64,000 nucleotides of DNA from Ignisphaera aggregans DSM 17230 (GTDB lineage: Archaea; Thermoproteota; Thermoprotei_A; Sulfolobales; Ignisphaeraceae): NCBI GenBank assembly GCA_000145985.1, contig CP002098.1, positions 1,778,501-1,842,500 of the forward strand. Direction: 5' to 3'. Positions 17,642-25,849 of the stretch are shown one piece after another (the first letter of the stretch is position 1; every line of letters starts with the position of its first letter). The notes under the pieces are model-generated. The model did no database searches. It saw nothing but the letters and a program-made list of their open reading frames with translations, and had not been told where the DNA came from. Position numbers and translations under genes: made by a program.

Positions 17642-18058
17642 TCACCCCTTAAGTTTACTTATTTTTCGAACATCAGTAGTTCCATAAAGTCTATATATCT
17701 GTAGGGTTAATGTAATCAAAAATAGTATTACTGCAAGACCTATAACTATTGCAGTTAAAACTAATGCCTGTGGTAATGGATCTACAGCACTACTCACAAA
17801 CTTCTCTATATCTTGTTGTGTTGGATTTGGAACCTTTGTTAATATTGGAGGGATTGGATAGAATGAAGGGTAGTATGCAAAACCTATCATTATTGCTAAT
17901 AGATTTATGCTATCGCTAAATATTGTTACAGCTATAATTTTCTTTATTAGCGAAGGCCTAGCAAAGATTCCGTATAGAGCTATAGCTATATTTACTACTA
18001 ATGACATAAATGCGAGCATGAATAGATATCTTATTTGGAATTCCATTGTTATAACCAT
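17642..18058 (-). CDS. MbhG: MrpC-like (NuoK-type) antiporter subunit
   Basis: This 138-residue protein has three membrane helices and belongs to the NuoK/MrpC family. The GIFARPSLIKKIIAVTIFSD loop and 'VDPLPQALVLTAIVIGLAV' are diagnostic. The start is the ATG at 18058 (MVITMEF), preceded by GGAGGGTGAG; the longer frame to 18091 would run back into the previous gene. Stop and start of the two genes are one base apart. Confidence 0.88.
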   Translation of the reverse strand: MVITMEFQIRYLFMLAFMSLVVNIAIALYGIFARPSLIKKIIAVTIFSDSINLLAIMIGFAYYPSFYPIPPILTKVPNPTQQDIEKFVSSAVDPLPQALVLTAIVIGLAVILFLITLTLQIYRLYGTTDVRKISKLKG

Positions 18059-18059
18059 T

Positions 18060-18887
18060 TTACTCACCCTCCGTAAGCATCTCCTTCTCAATTACTTTAC
18101 GGATACTTTCTTCAGGTGAGAATAGCAATAGAAATAGAGCTGAGAATCCCATAAATACTGCAAAAGTTTCAGAGATATTGAATATAAGTAATGTACCCCC
18201 TGTTATGATATCCCCGTTCCCTATTATAGATGGTAGACCTACAGGAGCTAGGAACTTCGGCTGATTCTGGAATATATATGCAGGCACACCCATCATTATT
18301 CCTATGACTAGTACTAAAAATGTTGCTATCCCTATGCCTAGTAATCCGAGAGATCTCATCAATATTGCTGTATTTATACTCAGTCTCTTCGATAGAAAAT
18401 ACACAGAGAATATGACTACAATTAGAAGTGAGGCTACAGCTGCTGTTGCCCCTCCTTGGAATCCTCCTCCAGGGGTTAGGTGTCCGTGAAAACCTAGGGA
18501 TGCTGCTACCACAAGTATCATTGGCAAGATTATCCGTGTAACAGTTTTTGCTATAATAGACATTCCTTTATCTTCATCAGATTGTGATACAGGTAATTCT
18601 ATGCCTCTAAATAGTGTCAATGCACTAATTATTGCTAGAAACATAACCGAGGTCTCAAATAATGTATCTAACCCTCTATAATCCCATACAATAGCTGTCA
18701 CAGCTTCAGGTGCCGCAACAGTTAGATTAGGTATACTAGGATTATATGTTGTATATAGGTATATCTGTGCCAATAGTCTTGTTCCCGAAAATGGAAGAGG
18801 ACCTATACCTCCTATAGAAATAACATAAGATATTGCTACTACAAATATTACTATGGCTATCGGTATTACATACGTCCTTCTCATCAC
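18060..18887 (-). CDS. MbhE-MbhF fusion: MrpB-type antiporter subunit
   Basis: At 275 residues the protein joins two modules encoded separately in Thermococcales. Residues about 1-100 match MbhE: a membrane helix, then a loop ending in VWDYRGLDTLFETSVMF, then a second helix. Residues about 105-265 match the MrpB C-terminal domain (MbhF), with 'GHLTPGGGFQGGATAA'. The frame is uninterrupted across the join. The first codon overlaps the last base of the upstream gene. A similar fused MrpB is seen in ordinary Mrp antiporters, so the fusion may be ancestral. Confidence 0.85.
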   Translation of the reverse strand: MMRRTYVIPIAIVIFVVAISYVISIGGIGPLPFSGTRLLAQIYLYTTYNPSIPNLTVAAPEAVTAIVWDYRGLDTLFETSVMFLAIISALTLFRGIELPVSQSDEDKGMSIIAKTVTRIILPMILVVAASLGFHGHLTPGGGFQGGATAAVASLLIVVIFSVYFLSKRLSINTAILMRSLGLLGIGIATFLVLVIGIMMGVPAYIFQNQPKFLAPVGLPSIIGNGDIITGGTLLIFNISETFAVFMGFSALFLLLFSPEESIRKVIEKEMLTEGE

Positions 18888-19156
18888 TATTCACCCTCAT
18901 ATCTCTCTGTCTTCTTAATCAATAGCAATATTAATGCTGGTGTTAATCCTACAGCAACAGGTATATAAGTTAAAACCAGGTCTGGAGCCATTAAAAGGTA
19001 ATATATTATTGCATAGAACGTGCTTTGAAGTGCTGAATATATTGCTGCCTTAACAAGGTCTCTCTCAATAATAGCATAGAATGTGGAAATAATGGAGAGA
19101 AGCCCTGCAACTCCCATAATTAGATATGGTAATAATAATGATATATCGTAGCTCAT
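18887..19156 (-). CDS. MbhD: DUF4040 membrane subunit (MrpA C-terminal-like)
   Basis: The 89-residue protein has three membrane helices. The segment 'DLVKAAIYSALQSTFYAIIY' followed by 'APDLVLTYIPVAVGLTPAL' is the DUF4040/MbhD signature, homologous to the end of MrpA. It overlaps the upstream MrpG-like gene by 4 bp and the downstream MrpB-like gene by 1 bp, so the translation of the whole set is probably coupled. Confidence 0.85.
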   Translation of the reverse strand: MSYDISLLLPYLIMGVAGLLSIISTFYAIIERDLVKAAIYSALQSTFYAIIYYLLMAPDLVLTYIPVAVGLTPALILLLIKKTERYEGE

Positions 19157-19545
19157 GGATTTTCACCCTTTTTCCTATCTTCTTCAAGCATATCTACAAC
19201 CTTTGGAAAAACAGGTGCAACACCCGATCTGTGTGTAGCTCTTGCTATTACATGGGATCCTACCGGTGCTAGAAACAGTAGAAGAAGTGCTGAAACAAAT
19301 GATGCGCCTGCCAAGAACCATCTATAGGTTCCTAGATCTTCTAATCCTATAGCAATTAATCCTAGACCTACTATTGGCACAAATGCCCCACCTATTGTTC
19401 CTACAGTAAGAGCATGCAATCTAACAAAAAAGTTTGGGAAGCGAAGCAATCCTATAGCACCAATTAGGCTACATATAGCTCCAATAGCCACAAATATTTC
19501 GCCTATAGCTATTAGAATTATATTCAAGAGGTCCATACTATTCAC
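19153..19545 (-). CDS. MbhC: MrpG-like antiporter subunit
   Basis: This 130-residue protein has three membrane helices. It carries the MrpG pattern 'LLRFPNFFVRLHALT' and the glycine-rich second helix, and ends in a basic and acidic soluble tail. It overlaps its neighbours by 8 bp and 4 bp within the hydrogenase operon. Confidence 0.88.
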   Translation of the reverse strand: MNSMDLLNIILIAIGEIFVAIGAICSLIGAIGLLRFPNFFVRLHALTVGTIGGAFVPIVGLGLIAIGLEDLGTYRWFLAGASFVSALLLLFLAPVGSHVIARATHRSGVAPVFPKVVDMLEEDRKKGENP

Positions 19546-19822
19546 CTATTTCCTTTGACTCAAGATATTTAGCTACATAAACATCCAATGCATAAACCCA
19601 TAACATTAAGACTATTGCACAAGGAATGAGAATAGGACTTTGAAGATATATAGAAAAGATTATTAGAAGAACTCCAAGTACATAGGATAGAGCATCTATT
19701 GCTATAACGCTATCAGGTAATGTTGGACCTTTTATCGCTCTTATAGTATAGAGAATCATTGAAACAATATATATTGGGATTACGAAGGTCAGAAATGTTT
19801 GTACATGAGCAGTATAGCTCAT
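19538..19822 (-). CDS. MbhB: MrpF-like antiporter subunit
   Basis: The 94-residue protein has three membrane helices and the MrpF pattern 'RAIKGPTLPDSVIAIDAL' between helices 1 and 2. The conserved Asp in DSVIAIDAL is present. It directly follows the ferredoxin-like subunit gene with no gap. In this operon the hydrophilic hydrogenase genes precede the Mrp genes, the reverse of the Thermococcales order. Confidence 0.88.
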   Translation of the reverse strand: MSYTAHVQTFLTFVIPIYIVSMILYTIRAIKGPTLPDSVIAIDALSYVLGVLLIIFSIYLQSPILIPCAIVLMLWVYALDVYVAKYLESKEIGE

Positions 19823-20206
19823 TTACTTAACACCTTCTAGTGTTGAAAGACTTAGGCTTTCAGATAAAAGTTTTTCTTTTGTTGAAAGCATGTAATCATT
19901 TGTTGTAATATATGCATTAACAGGACATACCTTAACACATCTATAACAGAATACACATGCATTATACTCTATCACTGGATACAAACCCCTTGGATTATGT
20001 TTAAGCTTTATTCCTTCAGGAAGCCTCTTCATTGTAATACAATTCGAAGGACATTCCATTGCACATATAGAACAACCTATGCACTTTCTTAAATCTGCAT
20101 AATGCTTACCACGAAAATCTTTCTCTACAGGTGTAGGCTTACGTGGAAATTGTATTGTTGCTGGTCTTCTTAATAAGTTCTTAAGTGCTTCAATAACTAT
20201 ACTCAT
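19823..20206 (-). CDS. MbhN: NuoI-like 2x[4Fe-4S] subunit
   Basis: This 127-residue polyferredoxin has two complete [4Fe-4S] motifs, CIGCSICAMECPSNC and CVFCYRCVKVCP. It relays electrons from ferredoxin to the small hydrogenase subunit. The N-terminal amphipathic helix is typical of NuoI/MbhN. The ATG overlaps the end of the large-subunit gene by 4 bp. Confidence 0.9.
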   Translation of the reverse strand: MSIVIEALKNLLRRPATIQFPRKPTPVEKDFRGKHYADLRKCIGCSICAMECPSNCITMKRLPEGIKLKHNPRGLYPVIEYNACVFCYRCVKVCPVNAYITTNDYMLSTKEKLLSESLSLSTLEGVK

Positions 20207-21417
20207 TTCTTTCCACCTCTTCTAGCTAAATCCTTCAATGTCATAGTCGTCCTAGTATTGTTCTTTAGATCTATAACTATAGCTCTATCCATACATGATA
20301 TACATGGATCATAACTAACTAGGATTACAGGTACATCAGCAATGCTATGTCCTATATAACTAAATGTAGAGTTTATTATGTTATTAAATGAGGGTGTTCT
20401 TACCTTAACCCTATAAGGTTTATCTCCACCTCTGCTGACTATATAGTATGTAAGTTCGCCACGTGGCGCCTCTACCCTAGAATAAGACTCACCTGCAGGA
20501 AATACCCTTGGAAGTTTTCTCTCATCTGGTACAGCATTCCCTGAGGGGAGATGCTCTAAGACATATTTGCATATCTCTAAGGAGATGAGAGCTTCATCCC
20601 ATCTTAGCAACATTCTAGCTAGAGAATCTCCTTCAGGTCTTACAACCACTTCAAATGGTATTTCGCTAAATGCATTATATTTGTCTTCAGCACGCACATC
20701 ACTTTTAACACCACTAGCTCTTAGCGGTGGACCCACAATACTATGCGAAATTGCATCCTTAGCTTTTAATACTCCTATTTCGGTAAGTCTCTTAGATATC
20801 GTAACATCCTCTTCAAATAGCTTCCTGTAATATTTTAATCTAGGTTCAACTTTATTTAAGATATCTAAAATTCTTTCCTTCTTCATATCGTCTATATCTC
20901 TTCTAACACCTCCAAAAATCATATAGTCTCCATGTATTCTATTCCCAGTAAGAATCTCTTTAGCCTTCATAATCATTTCCCTATCCCTCATTATGTACAT
21001 AAAAAGGGTGTCAAAGCCTATAATCTCTGCCATTACAGCATTTATTAACATATGGCTATGAATCCTTTCAAGCTCCGTTGCTAAAACCCTTAGATATTTG
21101 GCTCTAGGTGGAGGATCTATATCTGCAAGATATTCTACTGCTCGTGTATAACAATCATCGTGAACCATATTACATATACCACAGATCCTCGGGGCTATAA
21201 ATTTACCTTTATAAAAGCTATTCTTCTCTAAGAGTTTCTCTATACCCCTATGATTATAACCTGTAATAACATCTACATGGATTACCTCCTCGCCATCAGC
21301 ATAGACCTTTAGCATTACAGGTTCATGTAGAGCAGGATGCTGAGGTCCTATGGGTACTTCCAAGGTTATAGGAATTTTTATCAGTGTTGTTGCATCCTTC
21401 GGTACTTCCTCACCCAT
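20203..21417 (-). CDS. MbhL: [NiFe] hydrogenase large subunit, group 4
   Basis: The 404-residue catalytic subunit is homologous to NuoD/HycE. It has all four nickel-binding cysteines: RICGIC near residue 80 and DPCISC near the C-terminus. This marks a true [NiFe] hydrogenase, rather than a Nuo-like or MBS-like relative that has lost some of them. The GPQHPALHEP start of the family is present. After DPCISC about 30 residues remain, ending in basic residues; this is the likely substrate of the maturation protease. The start at 21417 has AGGTG seven bases upstream, which fits better than the ATG at 21435 inside the previous gene. Confidence 0.93.
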   Translation of the reverse strand: MGEEVPKDATTLIKIPITLEVPIGPQHPALHEPVMLKVYADGEEVIHVDVITGYNHRGIEKLLEKNSFYKGKFIAPRICGICNMVHDDCYTRAVEYLADIDPPPRAKYLRVLATELERIHSHMLINAVMAEIIGFDTLFMYIMRDREMIMKAKEILTGNRIHGDYMIFGGVRRDIDDMKKERILDILNKVEPRLKYYRKLFEEDVTISKRLTEIGVLKAKDAISHSIVGPPLRASGVKSDVRAEDKYNAFSEIPFEVVVRPEGDSLARMLLRWDEALISLEICKYVLEHLPSGNAVPDERKLPRVFPAGESYSRVEAPRGELTYYIVSRGGDKPYRVKVRTPSFNNIINSTFSYIGHSIADVPVILVSYDPCISCMDRAIVIDLKNNTRTTMTLKDLARRGGKK

Positions 21418-21421
21418 ATAT

Positions 21422-21874
21422 CTACACCTTGACATCTTTTCTTAATGGATATATTCCACTATCAGCAACATCCTTTGGAACAAAGAAGCCTCGCTTGATA
21501 TATTTGTTACCTTCAAAACTTATTCCAAGAAGATCATATGTTTCTGCCTCTCCCGAAAAAGCTCCGGGAAATTCGTCTAACAAGCTACTAATTATAGGAT
21601 TATCGCGAGGTACCGAGGTTTTAACCACAATTGTATTGCCCATCGGTATTATATGTATAAAATAGTTTATCTCTATAACCTTTTCCTCTGGTTTGTCAAC
21701 ACCTGCTATTGTTGATATATAAATATTTTCATCGCCAAAGAACTCCTTCAGAACCCTAACCACATTTTTCAGATTTTCTGAAGCAATACGTATGTATATT
21801 CTATTCGGTTTTATTATTCCTCTCTCCAGTATATATCCTGATAAATTCTCCTCAAGTTGTTTGGGAAGAGACAT
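21422..21874 (-). CDS. MbhK: NuoC-like subunit
   Basis: The 150-residue soluble protein belongs to the NuoC/30-kDa family. It has the strand pair 'VIEINYFIHII' and the C-terminal 'ETYDLLGISFEGNKYIKRGFFVP' region (quoted in two parts: ETYDLLGISFEG, YIKRGFFVP), where NuoC contacts NuoD. The start overlaps the MbhJ gene by 23 bp and has AGGTG seven bases upstream. It ends 4 bp before the large-subunit gene. Confidence 0.88.
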   Translation of the reverse strand: MSLPKQLEENLSGYILERGIIKPNRIYIRIASENLKNVVRVLKEFFGDENIYISTIAGVDKPEEKVIEINYFIHIIPMGNTIVVKTSVPRDNPIISSLLDEFPGAFSGEAETYDLLGISFEGNKYIKRGFFVPKDVADSGIYPLRKDVKV

Positions 21875-22289
21875 TTTCTACACCTTTCTCTCTCTGCAAC
21901 AATAATAATAAAGCTCTAAGTATCTCCTCTGGACGAGGAGGACATCCAGGCACATATACATCTACAGGTATGACTTTGTTAACTCCACCAACAACACTAT
22001 AGCTACCCTTAAAAACCCCTCCATCATATGCACAAGCTCCTACAGCAACAACATATTTAAGATTTGGCATCTGAGAATATAGTCTCTTAAGACGTTCTGC
22101 CGCTTTCTTTGTTACAACACCTGTAACTATAAGGATATCTCCATGCCTTATAGAAGGCGCTAGTTTTATACCATATCTCTCAGGATCGTAAAGTGGTGTA
22201 ATAGCAGCTAGAACTTCTATATCACAACCATTACAGGCACCAGTATTAAAGTGTACTAACCATGGTGAATAACGTATAAACTTGTTCAA
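21852..22289 (-). CDS. MbhJ: hydrogenase small subunit (NuoB-like)
   Basis: The 145-residue protein binds the proximal [4Fe-4S] cluster next to the Ni-Fe site. Its cysteines are visible in 'NTGACNGCDIE', GACAYDGG and 'YVPGCPPRPEEI'. It is the first gene of the 13-gene hydrogenase operon and starts with TTG (MNKFIRYSPW), with GTGAG upstream. A TATA-like ttttaata lies about 40 nt upstream on this strand. Confidence 0.93.
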   Translation of the reverse strand: MNKFIRYSPWLVHFNTGACNGCDIEVLAAITPLYDPERYGIKLAPSIRHGDILIVTGVVTKKAAERLKRLYSQMPNLKYVVAVGACAYDGGVFKGSYSVVGGVNKVIPVDVYVPGCPPRPEEILRALLLLLQREKGVENVSSQTT

Positions 22290-22375
22290 AGCTACTCACA
22301 TTATAGTATAGTTCTTGTTAAGGATGCTATTAAAAGCTTTACTATTGTGAACTTACTGCTTAACATGATTGGGTT

Positions 22376-24709
22376 CTATATATCTACAGCTATAGTTGCA
22401 TAAACTTGACCTACAGCAATACCTCCATCGTTTGGCGGTATCCTTCTTGGAAGAATTACCTCTATATCTTCTTCAGCTCCTACCTCTCTAATTCCTCGAA
22501 CTATGTAGGTATTAACAGAAGCTCCACCACCAACAGCTATAATTTGCTTCATATTTCTTCTACCTTTCAACTCGTTTATAGCTATTCTAGCCAATACCTT
22601 ACCCAACTCTAGCTGAATCCTAAATGCCAATTCCTGCTTCGCCATCAGATCTGCTCTGTCCAGATATCCCAGAATATCTATAAAGTAATTCAATGTCTTT
22701 GCTATCGCCACACCATCTTCTAGTCTTATTTCTATTGGCTCTAGATCTCTAATTCTATTCCAATTTTTAGACATAGCCTCCATAACTATAGCTGGTTCAC
22801 CTTCATAACTTCGATAAGTTATAAAACCTAGTAATGCTGAAACAGCATCAAGATATCTTCCAATACTAGAACACCTTATGTAATCACCCATGATGATCTT
22901 ATTGTGTATCGCTTGCACTTCCTTCTCACCATAGGGAAGTCTTTCAATTAAACCAAATTTCTTGATAATATTATAGGCCTCCGATCCCAACATACTTATT
23001 AGTATTGCTGAAGATATTCTTGCCGGATATATAGAATCTCTATCACTTGTTATCGGTATGTATTCTAGATGTCCACATCGCCTATAACCGTTTCTGCCTT
23101 GGATCAAAATAACTTCTCCACCCCATATATTACCATCATCGCCATAACCAACACCGTCTATAGCTATACCAACAATATTTTCATCTAAATCTATGCCCCT
23201 ATCAGCTAATGTCGAGAGTATATGTGCATAGTGATGCTGAACCTCGAAAATATTACTACCATACTTCTTCCTAATCTCATATGCAATTTCTCTTGAGGCA
23301 TATAGAGGATGCTTATCTATAACCAATAATGTCTTTGATAAATCTATTGAATAATTATTTATGAAAAACCATAGGGTTTTCTCAAAATCTCTCAATGTGT
23401 CTACATTATCTAGATCGCCAATGTATGGCATTAAAACTACTTTATCGTTGAAACCAATAGCACCAGCGGTTTGTAGCTCTGCACCAAATGCTACCACATC
23501 TCGTTTTAAATCTATTGGTAGTCTAATCCATTTTGGTGCATATCCTCTTCCCCTACGAAGAATGACTTGAATACCATCAGTATACCTAACTACGGAGTCG
23601 TCAACCCTATTAACTATTTCTCTATCATGAGTCAATACATAGTCTACAACACCTCTAAGCTTTGTAAATACACATTCATCATCAATACACATAGGCTCTC
23701 CATGAATATTGGCACTAGTCATAATTAAGAACTTGTCTCTAGTCTCCATGAGAAGAAGATAATGAAGAGCTGTATATGGCAGGAATACCCCCTCGACATC
23801 CATATTAGGAGATACATATCGTGAAACAGGACTATCATGACGTTTTGGCAATAGTACTATTGGTCTTTGAGGAGAGGTTAAGAGATCTATTGATGATGGT
23901 GGTACAAAGTAAACAAGTCTCGATGCTATATCTAGGTTTAGACACATAATAGCAAATGGTTTTGTAGGTCTATTCTTCCTCTTTCTCAACATGAGAACAA
24001 CATCATCATCTGTAGCTAAAGCTGCTATATGAAATCCTCCAATCCCTTTCACAGCAACTATATAACCCTCGTCTATGAGCTTAGCTGCATCTTTCAATGG
24101 ATCTGATGAATCAACTAGCTTTCCATCTGATGTATATAAAGCTAGCCTTGGTCCATCCTCTGGACAGCTAATTCCTTGAGCATGATGTCTACGCACATTA
24201 TATACATCATTGTATTCATCTAAACACTTTCTACAAAGCTTATACTTCCTCATAGAGGTATTTTCGCGATCATATGGAAGACTATAAATCATTGAGTATC
24301 GGGGTCCGCACCAAGCACATGAATTGAATGGATATCTATACCTACGATCACTAGGATTCAATACTTCTTTTAAACACTCATCACATATAGCTATGTCTGG
24401 CGGTATCATGGACCTATTTACAAGCTCTCTACTACTTTTCATAATTTCAAAGCTCTGTAATCCCCTAGGCTCATCACTAATTATTGTTATTTCATCTATT
24501 AGACTATATGGAGGTAACTGTCTAGATAGTTCACGGAAGAATCTGTCTATAGATTCTTGAGAGCCTTCAATAAATATCTCGACTTCGGATCCACCTAGAT
24601 TCCTCACATAGCCTTTAACTCCAGTAATTTTAGCTACTCTATTTATTGTTGGTCTAAAGCCTACCCCTTGTACAAGCCCTACTAGAAATATCCTTACAGC
24701 TCTATACAT
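22376..24709 (-). CDS. hypF: HypF carbamoyltransferase, cyanide-ligand synthesis for [NiFe] hydrogenase
   Basis: HypF turns carbamoyl phosphate into the thiocarbamate on HypE that becomes the active-site CN ligands. Domains in order: acylphosphatase (about 1-90, GVGFRP), zinc-finger region (CDEC, CAWC, CRKC pairs), YrdC-like domain (KGIGGFHIAA) and Kae1-like carbamoyltransferase (QHHYAH, GIAIDGVGYG, GGGASVN). The eighth zinc-finger cysteine is replaced: the usual CPxCGP reads CPEDGP. I chose the ATG at 24709 (MYRAVRI); a TTG four codons earlier (24721) is possible. It follows hypE at a distance of a few bases. Confidence 0.93.
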   Translation of the reverse strand: MYRAVRIFLVGLVQGVGFRPTINRVAKITGVKGYVRNLGGSEVEIFIEGSQESIDRFFRELSRQLPPYSLIDEITIISDEPRGLQSFEIMKSSRELVNRSMIPPDIAICDECLKEVLNPSDRRYRYPFNSCAWCGPRYSMIYSLPYDRENTSMRKYKLCRKCLDEYNDVYNVRRHHAQGISCPEDGPRLALYTSDGKLVDSSDPLKDAAKLIDEGYIVAVKGIGGFHIAALATDDDVVLMLRKRKNRPTKPFAIMCLNLDIASRLVYFVPPSSIDLLTSPQRPIVLLPKRHDSPVSRYVSPNMDVEGVFLPYTALHYLLLMETRDKFLIMTSANIHGEPMCIDDECVFTKLRGVVDYVLTHDREIVNRVDDSVVRYTDGIQVILRRGRGYAPKWIRLPIDLKRDVVAFGAELQTAGAIGFNDKVVLMPYIGDLDNVDTLRDFEKTLWFFINNYSIDLSKTLLVIDKHPLYASREIAYEIRKKYGSNIFEVQHHYAHILSTLADRGIDLDENIVGIAIDGVGYGDDGNIWGGEVILIQGRNGYRRCGHLEYIPITSDRDSIYPARISSAILISMLGSEAYNIIKKFGLIERLPYGEKEVQAIHNKIIMGDYIRCSSIGRYLDAVSALLGFITYRSYEGEPAIVMEAMSKNWNRIRDLEPIEIRLEDGVAIAKTLNYFIDILGYLDRADLMAKQELAFRIQLELGKVLARIAINELKGRRNMKQIIAVGGGASVNTYIVRGIREVGAEEDIEVILPRRIPPNDGGIAVGQVYATIAVDI

Positions 24710-24724
24710 CTTGAAAACCAATAT

Positions 24725-25759
24725 CTAACATATTCTCGGTAGATTTAGACCTCTAGAAGCTACTATAGTCCTACCACCAATTTCTGTAATAGCAATTACC
24801 TTACCCTTCAATAGCTCTGACTGAGGCTTAACTACCTCGCCTATGATTTCTGCTTTGCAACCCCTCGACCTCAACTCATTTACAATATCATCGCTATATT
24901 GAGGGTCTACTGCTAATATAGCTACACCCTCACTTGCAACAGATAGAAAATCTATTCCTAGAGCTTCTAGAAATGCTCTTACCTCTGGCTCAATAGGTAT
25001 CTTAGACCTATCAATCACTATAGTTACATCATTATTAATTGCCCATTCGTTAAGTATTGATGCTATCCCCCCTCTTGTAGGATCTCTTGCAGCATGAATA
25101 TGTTCTCCATATTTCTCAATCACAGGGAGTAATGCATCTATGAGTGGTTTTGCATCGCTCTTGATATTCTTTATATTATCAAGAAGCCCTAGCTGTGACG
25201 CAATTATAACTGCTCCATGGGATGCTATAGGATCTGTAACAATAATCTTATCGCCAATCCTTATCCTTGTATCAACAATAGGGTTCTGAGCCAAGCCTAT
25301 TCCTGTTGTAGTTATAATAATCTTATCTAGATTCCCTCTAGGCATAACCTTAAAGTCTCCACCAATCAATGGTATATCATATTTCTTCAACAAGTCTATC
25401 ATATCATTGACTATCTTTTCTAAAACATTGAGTTCAAAGCCCTCTTCAACTGTTATAGAATCCATTATGGCTATGGGTCTAGCTCCCATAACCACTAAAT
25501 CATTTATGGTACCACTAATAGCTAATGTACCAATACTTCCTCCGGGAAAGAAAATCGGTTTAACTGTATAGCTATCCATTGTAATAACGAGGTATTTATC
25601 TCCTATAGGAATAACTGCACCATCATCTAGAACATCTATACCCATACCACCATTGACCTTTCTAAGCCTTTCGGGAACCTTACTAACTATCGTCTTCATA
25701 ATCAAGTCAAAGGTCTCTCTAGCTCCAGAACCATGTACTAATGTCACTATGTCACTCAA
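24725..25759 (-). CDS. hypE: HypE, carbamoyl dehydratase for hydrogenase CN ligands
   Basis: The 344-residue protein of the PurM/SelD-like fold dehydrates the thiocarboxamide on its C-terminal cysteine to thiocyanate. The essential tail is intact: the protein ends in LPRIC. The ATP site is marked by 'DDGAVIPIGD', the 'GGDFKVMP' loop and ARDPTRGG. TTG at 25759 is the start, with GGTGA nine bases upstream. It is transcribed towards hypF, separated by only 15 bp or less. An inverted repeat overlaps the putative promoter. Confidence 0.94.
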   Translation of the reverse strand: MSDIVTLVHGSGARETFDLIMKTIVSKVPERLRKVNGGMGIDVLDDGAVIPIGDKYLVITMDSYTVKPIFFPGGSIGTLAISGTINDLVVMGARPIAIMDSITVEEGFELNVLEKIVNDMIDLLKKYDIPLIGGDFKVMPRGNLDKIIITTTGIGLAQNPIVDTRIRIGDKIIVTDPIASHGAVIIASQLGLLDNIKNIKSDAKPLIDALLPVIEKYGEHIHAARDPTRGGIASILNEWAINNDVTIVIDRSKIPIEPEVRAFLEALGIDFLSVASEGVAILAVDPQYSDDIVNELRSRGCKAEIIGEVVKPQSELLKGKVIAITEIGGRTIVASRGLNLPRIC

Positions 25760-25777
25760 TTAATTTCACCATTAACA

Positions 25778-25794
25778 ATTACTTAATAAGTAAT
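25778..25794. promoter_or_regulatory. Inverted repeat overlapping the hypE promoter region
   Basis: ATTACTT and AAGTAAT are perfect 7-bp arms around AAT, centred about 27 nt upstream of the hypE start. The repeat coincides with the only TATA-like element (ttattaag on the minus strand) for hypE-hypF. Such a symmetrical site at the TATA box would suit a dimeric repressor. AT-rich DNA gives short palindromes by chance, so this is tentative. Confidence 0.35.
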
Positions 25795-25849
25795 ATTGTA
25801 GATCAATACTTAAATCCTTATGGGATATGACTATAGATGAATTTATAAA

